From a virus, in IMG/VR virus record IMGVR_UViG_3300042874_000077, positions 1 through 23,249 of that record: 23,249 nt of DNA. One strand, written 5' to 3'. This document shows, in pieces, positions 1-6,585 of the stretch (positions are counted from its first letter, which is position 1; the number at the start of each line of letters is the position of its first letter). A program made the position numbers and the translations under genes. Below the pieces are notes generated by a model. That model had not been told where the DNA came from and searched no databases. It worked only from the letters and a program-made list of their open reading frames with translations.

Positions 1-108
1 TCAGCTCCTCAGCTCGTCAACTCATCAACTCATCAACTCATCAACTCATCAACTCATCAACTCATCAACTCATCAACTCCTCCGACCTCTCCAATCAATC
101 CTGCTTGA
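1..108 (+). CDS. Possible C-terminal end of an upstream gene (partial, low complexity)
   Basis: Frame 1 is open from the left edge to a TGA at 106-108. The translation is a low-complexity tail of Ser, Thr, His, Gln, Leu, Ile and Asn produced by an 8-bp tandem repeat (period 24 nt, so 8 residues), ending in ...SPINPA. The stop codon overlaps the -35 box of the next promoter. The gene at 4791-5129 ends the same way (...SVNPA, its stop inside TTGACA), which makes a real gene end here plausible. The open frame could also be a chance product of the repeat, and no function can be proposed. Confidence 0.3.
   Translation, partial: SAPQLVNSSTHQLINSSTHQLINSSTPPTSPINPA
13..76. repeat. Tandem 8-bp repeat, unit CTCATCAA
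   Basis: Seven perfect head-to-tail copies of CTCATCAA occupy 21-76. A diverged copy (CTCGTCAA) sits at 13-20 and CAGCTC-type variants lie further left. The unit is not a multiple of three, so in a reading frame it cycles through all phases. It lies just upstream of the first promoter. Slippage expansion is the simplest origin; iterons or a terminal feature are possible but unsupported. Confidence 0.9.
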
Positions 109-139
109 CAAAATCCACAATCCCTGATACACTATCTAT
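93..139 (+). promoter_or_regulatory. sigma70-type leaderless promoter P1 with half-palindrome
   Basis: A perfect -35 TTGACA (105-110) is separated by 17 bp from an extended -10 (TG at 125-126, TACACT at 128-133). The ATG of the next gene is at 140, six bases after the -10, so the predicted transcription start falls on the start codon. The 16 bases at 95-110 recur exactly at 5116-5131. The left half-site here is AATCAA instead of TGTCAA, so the palindrome is only partly kept (TCAA-N6-TTGA). Confidence 0.7.
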
Positions 140-466
140 ATGCTAAAAGTTCATCCATCACTCTCCCGCTTCGCCGAAGCTCGCGCCCGCCGTGCGGGAG
201 TTTTATCACCTTGTAAAACCTGTTATCTAGTCCCGCTTGCGGATGGATTCTTTGCCACCGTCCAAATATCATCCGCCCCTCTACTCTCCCGCCCACACAT
301 CCTCTCGCTCTACTACGCCCCCAAAGCTACAACAGTCTCACAGGCTCGCACACCCTCCAATTTAATTCTGAAACAATTTACAACCCCCTTCCTTTTCCCT
401 TCCAGCTCTGACGCTCAGCAAGCCATCCGTTCCACTCTAATTGACATAGCAGAATCCTACGAATAA
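140..466 (+). CDS. Hypothetical protein, 108 aa
   Basis: Not recognised. It is a basic, Ser- and Leu-rich protein with a short PCKTCYL motif (two cysteines at about residues 24-27) and no obvious membrane segment or catalytic signature. The ATG sits exactly where promoter P1 is predicted to start transcription, so this would be the first gene of a + strand operon and be translated from a leaderless mRNA. It is followed 7 bp later by the AAA+ ATPase. Coding strength rests on the promoter-start coincidence and spacing rather than on homology. Confidence 0.6.
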   Translation: MLKVHPSLSRFAEARARRAGVLSPCKTCYLVPLADGFFATVQISSAPLLSRPHILSLYYAPKATTVSQARTPSNLILKQFTTPFLFPSSSDAQQAIRSTLIDIAESYE

Positions 467-473
467 ACATATC

Positions 474-1322
474 ATGAACATTGAATTTCCATCCCCGGCT
501 GAAATCGAAGCGCGCCGACTCGCCAATCGAATTAAAAAATCGGGTGCCCTTCCTTCCTCTATAGAGTCCGCCCCTATAGAGGAAGAAGACGACGCGGACA
601 CCCTCCGCGAACATCACTTGACGCCAAAGGTTGTCTCCCTTCTCACTCAACGCTTGAATCTCTGGCTCGTTGGTCCCGCTGGCTCGGGTAAGTCTTACGT
701 GGCAGAGGAAGCCGCTAAAATCTTAAATCTTCCCTTCCATTGTCCTCCCATCGGTAGGGAGACAACCAATGCACAACTTTTCGGATATTTCAACGCATCC
801 GGTCAATATGTACGTACTCCCATACGGCAAGCGGTGGAGTTCGGTGGAGTTCTCCACCTTGAGGAGATTGACTTTGCCTCTCCCGCCGTTGGCACCGCTC
901 TAAATGCCCTTCTCGCCAATCGCACTATTGGCTTCCCTGATACGTCAATCCCGCGTCATCCTGATTTCGTCATCATCGCATCCGCCAATACTTTCGGCAT
1001 CGGAGCTAATGCTTCCTACATTGGCAGCCAAGGCTTGAATGCAGCTACGCTTGACCGCTTCATTTTTCTCCCTTTCCCATACGACGAAAAACTTGAACGC
1101 AAGATTGCCCGAAATAAGCAATGGACTTTACACGTGCAATCCATGCGCAAAAAAGCAGCCTTGCTTAATGTAAAGCATGTCATTTCTCCACGTGCCTCAA
1201 TTCAAGGCTCCCTCCTTATCAATTCCAAAGAATTTACTTGGGAGCAAGTGGAGACTATGGTCCTTTTTCGTGGTCTTGATTCAATCACCATCGAAAAGAT
1301 TCGCAACGCTCCCGCATTCTAA
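474..1322 (+). CDS. MoxR/CobS-like AAA+ ATPase
   Basis: 282 aa. Residues 60-200 carry a complete AAA+ core: Walker A GPAGSGKS (67-74), Walker B VLHLEEID (126-133), a sensor-1 segment ASANT (169-173) and a DRF arginine motif (194-196). The order and the tyrosine-rich stretch before Walker B (GYFNASGQYV) match the AAA_5 group (MoxR, CobS, dynein-related) often seen in phages. MoxR-type ATPases remodel partner proteins, commonly with a VWA-domain partner; the next gene is in the partner position. The first 50 residues are charged and probably disordered, and codons 27-37 hold an inverted repeat of the 11-bp motif. No SD. ATPase call firm, biological role unknown. Confidence 0.9.
   Translation: MNIEFPSPAEIEARRLANRIKKSGALPSSIESAPIEEEDDADTLREHHLTPKVVSLLTQRLNLWLVGPAGSGKSYVAEEAAKILNLPFHCPPIGRETTNAQLFGYFNASGQYVRTPIRQAVEFGGVLHLEEIDFASPAVGTALNALLANRTIGFPDTSIPRHPDFVIIASANTFGIGANASYIGSQGLNAATLDRFIFLPFPYDEKLERKIARNKQWTLHVQSMRKKAALLNVKHVISPRASIQGSLLINSKEFTWEQVETMVLFRGLDSITIEKIRNAPAF
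554..584. repeat. Inverted pair of the 11-bp motif (hairpin potential)
   Basis: TTCCTCTATAG (554-564) and its exact reverse complement CTATAGAGGAA (574-584) are separated by 9 bp. RNA or single-stranded DNA could form an 11-bp stem. This is the only place where two exact motif copies face each other at close range. It lies within codons 27-37 of the ATPase gene, in a segment encoding poorly conserved-looking charged residues. Confidence 0.9.
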
Positions 1323-1335
1323 TCACTTTTAGAAT

Positions 1336-2166
1336 ATGATAAAATATCTCCGACAATTTGAATCCGTCTCGCAATTCGTGGAGTTCGCCGAACCTCTCCC
1401 CCTCACTCAAGCGAATGCCGCATCCATTCACGCTCATCCCCAATTAGCTGGCACATCCTCCCGAGAGGAAGCATTCCGAATCTTTAAGTATCAGGGATAT
1501 CCCGAGGGACGGAAACTGATGCAATCCATCCTAGAAGAACTTACTTCATCAATCAAGCTCCCCTCTCTTGAATATGCGTTTGCAAGCGGAATCGAAGGTT
1601 GCGCACCGAATGTAGAAGCATATATTCAGGGACTCCCTGACGATATGATTTACATGGAGCCAATCACTTTGGACGCTCCCCCCTCTTTTCTATCCGTTCA
1701 AATGGAAATGTGTTTCAATTGCGTACATTCCATCGAGTCCGTTGCACTTGCCGGTGCAATCATCTTTGCTGCAATGGAAGGCTTGCGTTTGCAAGGTTGT
1801 AATGTAGAAATGCTGCTTACCTATACGTCTCAACAGTACCGCTCGGGGCATGTCTGGCAAGGCTCCTTTCCAATCACTTCTCAATTGGATATTGACACGG
1901 CTTCTTTCATCTTCACACATGCCTCTATGCTCAGGCGTATTGTTTTAGCTCAAATGGAACAAGAGCCAGACAAAATCCGCACCAATATGGGATTCAATAC
2001 CCAAGCCGGATATGGGCGGCCCTATCATCTAAAACACGATTCCGTAGAATACATGCTTTCGATCCCGCAAATCATTGAGAGAATCTCCGAATCCTACAAT
2101 CAGATGCAAACCGCACGTGAGATTTTCCAAGTTTTAGTCGATTCTAAATTTCAACGCATCCAATAA
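1336..2166 (+). CDS. Probable partner protein of the MoxR-like ATPase, 276 aa
   Basis: A soluble 276-aa protein, 13 bp after the ATPase. The N-terminal part reads like phage proteins commonly found after CobS/MoxR ATPases: an FxSxxxFVEFAE opening, a GTSSREEAFRIF stretch followed by GYPEGR (about residues 36-55), then an Ala/Ile-rich alternating segment (about residues 125-165, VALAGAIIFAAMEGLRLQGCNVEML) resembling the beta-alpha core of a VWA-like fold. A canonical DxSxS metal site is not evident, so the VWA relation is inference from pattern and neighbourhood. Start ATG has no SD. Existence of the gene is secure; function is not. Confidence 0.75.
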   Translation: MIKYLRQFESVSQFVEFAEPLPLTQANAASIHAHPQLAGTSSREEAFRIFKYQGYPEGRKLMQSILEELTSSIKLPSLEYAFASGIEGCAPNVEAYIQGLPDDMIYMEPITLDAPPSFLSVQMEMCFNCVHSIESVALAGAIIFAAMEGLRLQGCNVEMLLTYTSQQYRSGHVWQGSFPITSQLDIDTASFIFTHASMLRRIVLAQMEQEPDKIRTNMGFNTQAGYGRPYHLKHDSVEYMLSIPQIIERISESYNQMQTAREIFQVLVDSKFQRIQ

Positions 2167-2167
2167 A

Positions 2168-2452
2168 ATGCCCCTCAAGTGTTCCCCCGATACGCACATA
2201 TCGCTCGGGTATATTCTGATTGAAAAATGCAAACGCACGCAAACTTTCGGTGCCACTGCTACAGAATTTCTCGCAAGCCGCACGCAAACACAAATTCAAT
2301 TGATGCTCGCTTCTCAGGCCGCACGCTTCCACGTTTTCTATCTCGACACGCCCTATAAATGGACTCCCGTCACACAAAACTTCTCTTCCTTTATAGATGC
2401 CGTTCCCTATCTGCAAGGGGGTATTCGCGTTCTGATTGAATACGCACGCTAA
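2168..2452 (+). CDS. Hypothetical protein, 94 aa
   Basis: Not recognised. ATG follows the preceding stop by one base (TAAAATG junction, typical here). It is a soluble, mixed alpha/beta-looking protein with one Cys pair spread out (C5, C21). It contains an exact TTCCTTTATAG copy at 2386-2396. The opposite strand is also open over most of this stretch, but the + frame fits the operon spacing and orientation. Confidence 0.65.
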   Translation: MPLKCSPDTHISLGYILIEKCKRTQTFGATATEFLASRTQTQIQLMLASQAARFHVFYLDTPYKWTPVTQNFSSFIDAVPYLQGGIRVLIEYAR

Positions 2453-2469
2453 ATTTACAATCAACTAAA

Positions 2470-2676
2470 ATGCCCGTTATAGTATTCACCCATCAACGCA
2501 AACGACACGTCAATGAAACTAAGTGCAACATCTTTCTTCCTGACAATTTCAATGAACAAAAAATAATCGCAATAGTCACTACCAAACACACAAACCCCGT
2601 ATTTTATGTCCCAAATCCCGACTCAAGTAAAGACTCGAATGAAAAATGCCCGTTCTGCTATAAAGAAAAAGCGTAA
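2470..2676 (+). CDS. Small protein with CPFC motif, 68 aa
   Basis: Not recognised. 68 aa, with C-terminal CPFC (residues 61-64) near a lysine-rich end, suggesting a half zinc knuckle or redox-type CxxC. A third cysteine lies at residue 19 (TKCNIF). It begins 17 bp after the previous stop in a TAAAATG context. Length and composition look genuine; no role can be assigned. Confidence 0.6.
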   Translation: MPVIVFTHQRKRHVNETKCNIFLPDNFNEQKIIAIVTTKHTNPVFYVPNPDSSKDSNEKCPFCYKEKA

Positions 2677-2686
2677 ATTAACCCCG

Positions 2687-2803
2687 ATGGAGGGATGGTT
2701 CCTCTCTGCCGCACGCAACACCGATGGACATATTCCCTCCGTCGAATTTTACAATTCGCTAATCCGCGAACACAAATACATCGGCAGCTTGATCTTTTTA
2801 TGA
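2687..2803 (+). CDS. Small hypothetical protein, 38 aa (longer start possible at 2606)
   Basis: Starting at the ATG at 2687 gives 38 aa (begins MEGWFLSAARNTDG), 10 bp after the previous stop. The same frame is open from an ATG at 2606, which would add 27 basic residues but overlap the previous gene by 71 bp, unlike other junctions here. The stop overlaps the ATG of the next small gene (ATGA). The translational coupling at its 3' end supports that it is translated. Function unknown. Confidence 0.5.
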   Translation: MEGWFLSAARNTDGHIPSVEFYNSLIREHKYIGSLIFL

Positions 2804-2874
2804 TTGATCTAATTGCATTTTGTCTTTCAATCATTGCAGCATTCACGGTTGCCTCAATTTTTAGAACCAAGTAA
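2800..2874 (+). CDS. 24-aa single-span membrane microprotein
   Basis: ATG at 2800 overlaps the previous TGA (ATGA junction) and runs to TAA at 2872-2874. The peptide starts MIDLIAFCLSIIAAF and ends SIFRTK: one hydrophobic helix of about 18 residues with a positively charged tail. A second 24-aa membrane peptide with the same ATGA junction is at 18208-18282 on the other strand. Too short for standard gene callers. The next gene starts 5 bp later, so the space is otherwise unexplained. Confidence 0.5.
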   Translation: MIDLIAFCLSIIAAFTVASIFRTK

Positions 2875-2879
2875 ATCAT

Positions 2880-3599
2880 ATGAAAATCACTAACGTAAAA
2901 ATCAATCTACTCCAAGAAGTTTTATCTCACGGCTTAGTCTGCGGTCTAGGTACTCCAATCCCCGGAGAAATGTGTGTTGAAGCTGCGGTTTGCTATGCAT
3001 TTGGATTACCTCACTCAGACAGACCTCCTTGTGTTGGAGCAGCAGTGCGTACATTCAAAATCAAATTAAATGATTCCAAATGGAGTTCCAACATTGCAAG
3101 AGCTAATGGATTAAAACGATTGGCAGTTGCTCAACTTGGTTCAGCTACTCTAAATCAAATTGAGTTCACTGAAAAATTAGCAATCAAAACACTCAATGTG
3201 CTAATTTACGAATTATTTAGAGAATTGAAATTTAATGAAAAGATTTTAGTCTCTTGTAAAAATGCTTCAACTTTGAAAGAAGCTGTTCGTGCTGCGGATG
3301 CTGCTGCTGCTGCTGCTGCTCGTGCTGCTTATACTGCTGCTGATGCTCGTGCTGTTCGTATTGCTGCTGCTGCTGCTGCGGATGCTGCTGATGCTGCTCG
3401 TGCTGCTGATGCTGCTGCTGATGCTACTGTTGCTCGTGCTGCTGTTACTCGTGCTGCTGCTGCTGCTGCTCGTGCTGCTGCTGCTCGTGCTGCTGATGCA
3501 GATAATGATAAATATCTAAACATGTCGGCTGAAATTGCAACTGAAATTCTAATTGAAATGAAATCAGAAGGTTCCAAGTTTTTGCATCTTTGTAAATAA
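2880..3599 (+). CDS. Phage protein with conserved N-terminal domain and Ala-repeat helix
   Basis: 239 aa in two parts. Residues 1-115 form a compact domain with MCVEAAVCYAFGLPHSD and KRLAVAQLGSA motifs, which I believe belongs to a recurrent but uncharacterised phage family. Residues 135-207 are almost entirely Ala with Arg or Asp at intervals, encoded nearly only by GCT, CGT and GAT. The last 30 residues return to normal sequence. The repeat would form a long charged-alanine helix or coiled coil. Removing it would leave an ordinary protein, suggesting recent triplet expansion inside a linker. Directly followed by thyX (one base between stop and ATG). Confidence 0.75.
   Translation: MKITNVKINLLQEVLSHGLVCGLGTPIPGEMCVEAAVCYAFGLPHSDRPPCVGAAVRTFKIKLNDSKWSSNIARANGLKRLAVAQLGSATLNQIEFTEKLAIKTLNVLIYELFRELKFNEKILVSCKNASTLKEAVRAADAAAAAAARAAYTAADARAVRIAAAAAADAADAARAADAAADATVARAAVTRAAAAAARAAAARAADADNDKYLNMSAEIATEILIEMKSEGSKFLHLCK
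3282..3500 (+). repeat. Imperfect GCT trinucleotide expansion (Ala/Arg/Asp codons)
   Basis: About 219 bp made almost wholly of GCT units interrupted by CGT, GAT, GTT and a few ACT/TAT/ATT codons. It is in frame with the host gene and encodes Ala runs of up to seven. Other frames would give poly-Leu or poly-Cys/Ser-type products and are shadows. Codon choice is far more uniform than in flanking genes, indicating slippage expansion followed by point changes. Confidence 0.9.
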
Positions 3600-3600
3600 T

Positions 3601-4491
3601 ATGATCTCCGCTAAAATCGTTCAGGATTCAATCAATTCTTTCAATATTCGACTCACAAGTTGGGAATTGGAATATCCACTTTCAATTCATGCGGAGCTTA
3701 TGACGCATCGTGTGTTTTCACGCAATGCCGCAAGCTCTCGTGCAATTCCATATCCAACCTTTCGCGATGCAGTTGAGTTCAATCCCGCATTGCCTATTCG
3801 ATGGGGAACGCATCAAAAAGGAATGCAATCCGGTATTGATCTTTCAGAATTGCAAAGGCTTCATGCGATTCTGGTATCTAAAAATGCGATGGCTGAATGT
3901 ATTGAAGCTGCTAATTATTTGCATGACTATTTAGAATGTCATAAATCCATTGTCAATCGACTGCTGGCACCTTGGGCTCATATCAAAGTACTTGTCACTG
4001 GCACCGATTTTCACAACTTCTTCGCACTTCGCGCACATCCTGATGCTGAACCTAATTTTCAGGTTCTAGCGTATAAAATGCTTCAAGCATATTTAGGTAA
4101 TGTTCCAAATAAACTGAATTGGAAAGAGTGGCATTTGCCATACGCTTGCCCTATGATGGCACAGTTGCCTATAGAGGAAAAAATTAAAGTGTCAGTTGCA
4201 CGCGCCTGTTGGGTTTCGTATAACAAACCTGATAAAACCATTGTCAACATTCAAGATGCTATTGATCGACACGATGCCGCGGAGGCTTCCGGTCATTGGT
4301 CGCCCTTTGAACACGTAGCGCAAGCGCGAGAAACTTATTCAACTGATAATCGTTCCAACTTTGATGATGTTAGATTTGCAGGGTGGTTCCAATACCGTAA
4401 ATTCTTTGCCAATGAATGTAAGTCTGCCGATTTATATCAAATTCTAGCTGATTGTCCTGATTGGATCAAACCGCATTTAGAACATGAATAA
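3601..4491 (+). CDS. thyX: Flavin-dependent thymidylate synthase ThyX
   Basis: 296 aa. The ThyX signature RHRxxSxNxxSxR is present as THRVFSRNAASSR (residues 35-47; first Arg replaced by Thr, as I recall in some phage members). It has ALRAHPDAEPNFQVLAYKML in the FAD/substrate region and SVARACWVSY near the C-terminal part. ThyX makes dTMP from dUMP using FAD/NADPH and methylene-tetrahydrofolate, supplying thymidylate for phage replication. At 296 aa it is somewhat longer than typical bacterial ThyX. Its last 8 bp overlap the next gene. One exact motif copy lies at 4169-4179. Confidence 0.92.
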   Translation: MISAKIVQDSINSFNIRLTSWELEYPLSIHAELMTHRVFSRNAASSRAIPYPTFRDAVEFNPALPIRWGTHQKGMQSGIDLSELQRLHAILVSKNAMAECIEAANYLHDYLECHKSIVNRLLAPWAHIKVLVTGTDFHNFFALRAHPDAEPNFQVLAYKMLQAYLGNVPNKLNWKEWHLPYACPMMAQLPIEEKIKVSVARACWVSYNKPDKTIVNIQDAIDRHDAAEASGHWSPFEHVAQARETYSTDNRSNFDDVRFAGWFQYRKFFANECKSADLYQILADCPDWIKPHLEHE

Positions 4492-4789
4492 AAGTACACT
4501 TCGCGCTCAAAAGCGCAGAGCTAAAGGTATTTGTACTCAAGGTTGCGGTCGAAATGCAGAGAGAAGTATCGACGGAAAAGTATATTCCCTCTGTGTGGCC
4601 TGTAAAATTAAAAACAAAGAACGAATGCAAGCTCTCCGAGTCAAGCGAGGATATGCGGAAACTTATCAGCATCTAAAATCAATCAATATGTGTGTCCAAT
4701 GCCAAAAAAGACCTGCATTTGAAGATTATGTCCATTGTGGGCACTGTCGAAATTTAATCGTACAACGTAGAGAAAAATCCAAACAATAA
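4484..4789 (+). CDS. Zinc-knuckle protein, 101 aa
   Basis: A basic 101-aa protein with two cysteine clusters. The first is C17-x3-C21 with C37-x2-C40; the second is C70-x2-C73 with C85-x2-C88. Each could bind one zinc ion. The lysine/arginine-rich linker (residues 41-56) suggests nucleic acid binding. No HNH histidine-asparagine core is seen, so a nuclease is not supported. ATG overlaps the thyX end by 8 bp. Function unknown. Confidence 0.7.
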   Translation: MNKSTLRAQKRRAKGICTQGCGRNAERSIDGKVYSLCVACKIKNKERMQALRVKRGYAETYQHLKSINMCVQCQKRPAFEDYVHCGHCRNLIVQRREKSKQ

Positions 4790-4790
4790 A

Positions 4791-5129
4791 ATGCAAACTA
4801 AATTTCAATGTGATAACTGTGGAAGTAAGTTGGAGGAATTTAATAATGGATTGCATTGTATAAGTACTCAATGTGATAAACCTATACACATTTTACTACC
4901 TTCTAAAACCGATCCCGTAAATCCTGATCACTATAAGCAAGGGGGAGTTGAATGTATTGATGCAATCAAAGCTGCATTGACACCTGAACAATACATCGGA
5001 TTTCTTAGAGGGACACAAATCAAATACCTTTGGCGTGCAGGTCGAAAAGACCCCATCCTTCAAGACCTAAAAAAAGCGGAATGGTATATGAAAAAAGAAA
5101 TGGAAGCTCAATCTGTCAATCCTGCTTGA
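4791..5129 (+). CDS. DUF3310 protein (T7 gp1.7-like domain) with N-terminal Cys pairs
   Basis: 112 aa. Residues 43-102 contain the DUF3310 pattern: VNPDHYKQGGVECID, then GTQIKYLWRAGRKD and DLKKAEWYMKK. In phage T7 this domain occurs in gp1.7, reported as a nucleotide kinase; whether the isolated domain has that activity is not known. The N-terminus adds C7-x2-C10 and C23/C28, a possible zinc ribbon. A nucleotide-metabolism role fits its place two genes after ThyX. Its stop TGA is embedded in the -35 box of the next promoter. Confidence 0.8.
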   Translation: MQTKFQCDNCGSKLEEFNNGLHCISTQCDKPIHILLPSKTDPVNPDHYKQGGVECIDAIKAALTPEQYIGFLRGTQIKYLWRAGRKDPILQDLKKAEWYMKKEMEAQSVNPA

Positions 5130-5154
5130 CATTTACCGCACGATAAGATAAGAT
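5114..5154 (+). promoter_or_regulatory. sigma70-type promoter P2 with TGTCAA-N6-TTGACA operator
   Basis: TTGACA (5126-5131), 17-bp spacer, TAAGAT (5149-5154), ATG at 5164. The predicted leader is only about 1-4 nt. A perfect 18-bp palindrome TGTCAA-TCCTGC-TTGACA (5114-5131) covers the -35 and would let a dimeric repressor block polymerase. The same architecture occurs at 9077-9094. The -10 lacks the TG extension seen at the other three promoters. Confidence 0.7.
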
Positions 5155-5163
5155 ATTTACAAG

Positions 5164-5874
5164 ATGGTAAAACTAATTCTCTCAGAAGACACCCAAACGC
5201 GAGTGCAAGAAATTATGGCACCGCTGAAACATCCTGAACAGTGGCAGGAAATGCAAATTCCGTTTGCACCTTCTCCCTCTGCGGTAGTCATGTTAATTGG
5301 AGAACCCGGAACAGGTAAAACTGCATTGGCAAATTACATGGCACGTCAGTTAAAGACGCCGCCCCTTCGCATTTCATTTCAAGACATTGCATCTCAGCAC
5401 ATGGGGGAAACTGAAAAGCAAATCAAACATTTGTTTGAAATCGCCCATGAACAAGAAGCTCCGACTATCATCATGGAAGAATGCGATGCCATTTTGTACT
5501 CTCGCGATATGGTGGATTCAGGTAACGTGCATCAACTTGGTTTTGTCAATACGATGCTCACAGAGATTGACCGTTTTATCGCACGTTCAATTCCCTCCTT
5601 ACTTTTACTAGCAACTAATTATCCAAAGATTCTCGACGCTGCATTACTTCGTCGCATTACGGATACGGTAGAACTTTTTTCCCCTATAGGACCGCACGCG
5701 CAAAAAATGTGGAAGACTAAAATCCCGGTATTTTTGAAACCTACTAAAGAAGACTTGGAAAAACTGTCTCTTATTCCACACACTCCAGACCAAATGGAGA
5801 AAAAGATTTTGAAAATCTGTCGTCGCTCTTTAGTCACAGGCAAACCGCCTACAATGGACGATTTATCTGTCTAA
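5164..5874 (+). CDS. Classical AAA ATPase, 236 aa
   Basis: Walker A GEPGTGKT (46-53), a GETEKQIKHLFEIA second-helix segment (81-94), Walker B IIMEECDA (102-109), sensor-1 LLLATN (147-152) and ALLRRI (160-165) as the second region of homology. These are features of the classical AAA clade (FtsH, SpoVK, Cdc48-like). The protein is little more than one AAA module, so it probably acts as a hexameric unfoldase or remodeller with unknown partners. It begins a transcription unit at P2 and is followed by a promoter, so it may be monocistronic. A near-motif TTCCCCTATAG is at 5679. Confidence 0.88.
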   Translation: MVKLILSEDTQTRVQEIMAPLKHPEQWQEMQIPFAPSPSAVVMLIGEPGTGKTALANYMARQLKTPPLRISFQDIASQHMGETEKQIKHLFEIAHEQEAPTIIMEECDAILYSRDMVDSGNVHQLGFVNTMLTEIDRFIARSIPSLLLLATNYPKILDAALLRRITDTVELFSPIGPHAQKMWKTKIPVFLKPTKEDLEKLSLIPHTPDQMEKKILKICRRSLVTGKPPTMDDLSV

Positions 5875-5900
5875 TTTCACCAAAGATTGGTAACTTTAAG

Positions 5901-5929
5901 TTGACAATTGGCATGTCAAGTGCTATAGT
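5901..5929 (+). promoter_or_regulatory. Strong sigma70-type leaderless promoter P3 with TTGACA-N7-TGTCAA palindrome
   Basis: TTGACA (5901-5906), 17-bp spacer, extended -10 TGCTATAGT (TATAGT at 5924-5929), and the GTG start at 5936, six bases on. TTGACA and TGTCAA (5914-5919) form an inverted repeat around ATTGGCA within the spacer, the reverse order of the palindrome at P2 and P4. A separate 5-bp inverted repeat ACCAA-AGA-TTGGT lies at 5879-5891. This is the best match to consensus in the window. Confidence 0.8.
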
Positions 5930-5935
5930 CCCATT

Positions 5936-6382
5936 GTGAATAAAGATAAAACCAAAGCAAAAATCGCTGCCGAGCTGGCCAAAAAGCTGGGACCGGGTGG
6001 TACTGCTAGGGAGAAGCGTGTTCAAGCGGCTGCAAAAGATTATTTAGCAGGTGATAAAATGTCTGAGATTGAGAAAATGTATGCAGTCAATTTGCAAGAC
6101 ATTACTCGGGTTCTAAAAAAAGCATTTACAACGGATGATGAACGATACGAATTTATGGAAAATTGTATGGTCGCAGGAGCGGTACAAGCATTGAATCAAT
6201 TCGATAAAAAGCACAGCGAAATGGATGCAGTAGGTGCCGCTAAAGCTGCAACTATGTTAATGGGTCGAGCACTAGATGTGAAGAAAGCAAGAGAAGCTGG
6301 ATTCAGGGAAACTCCTATCAACGTAGGACTTATCGTAAGTTTGCAAAAAACACTCAATGCCATCCAAGTCACCCCAACCTAA
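5936..6382 (+). CDS. Candidate helix-turn-helix DNA-binding protein, 148 aa
   Basis: GTG start placed at the predicted transcription start of P3. All-helical, Ala/Lys-rich. Residues about 31-62 (AAAKDYLAGDKMSEIEKMYAV then LQDITRVLKKA) look like a helix-turn-helix of the resolvase/terminase-small-subunit type, but this is a reading of pattern only. A role as a regulator or small terminase is possible. The strong promoter with its own palindrome would fit an autoregulated DNA-binding protein. The last 26 bp overlap the next gene. Start choice is supported by the promoter geometry. Confidence 0.65.
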   Translation: MNKDKTKAKIAAELAKKLGPGGTAREKRVQAAAKDYLAGDKMSEIEKMYAVNLQDITRVLKKAFTTDDERYEFMENCMVAGAVQALNQFDKKHSEMDAVGAAKAATMLMGRALDVKKAREAGFRETPINVGLIVSLQKTLNAIQVTPT

Positions 6383-6584
6383 AAAGAGAGCACCTGCATT
6401 TATTCCGCAAGTGATTCTTCACCTTGAAACACACGATAAATATACGTGCGCTTTTAACGAATTACCTATTTCGTATCAAAAGCAACCCTATAATGTCCCT
6501 GCTAAAATTCTAGCGCGAGGGGACATTCACACAAAAGTTGTAATGAACCAATCTACCAACACCTTTATCCTAATCAAACAATAA
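6357..6584 (+). CDS. Hypothetical protein, 75 aa
   Basis: Not recognised. The N-terminus is basic and Pro-rich (PKKRAP), followed by a beta-rich pattern. It overlaps the preceding gene by 26 bp and ends one base before the GroES-like gene's ATG. No cysteine, no membrane segment. The tight fit between neighbours is the main support. Confidence 0.6.
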   Translation: MPSKSPQPKKRAPAFIPQVILHLETHDKYTCAFNELPISYQKQPYNVPAKILARGDIHTKVVMNQSTNTFILIKQ

Positions 6585-6585
6585 C

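Noticed and set aside
2144-2464. 106-aa open frame on the - strand
   Set aside because: Antisense to a + strand gene that fits the operon; no promoter or motif.
3289-3519. Poly-Leu open frame in the GCT repeat
   Set aside because: Frame-shifted reading of a triplet repeat; the poly-Ala frame continues into normal protein on both sides.
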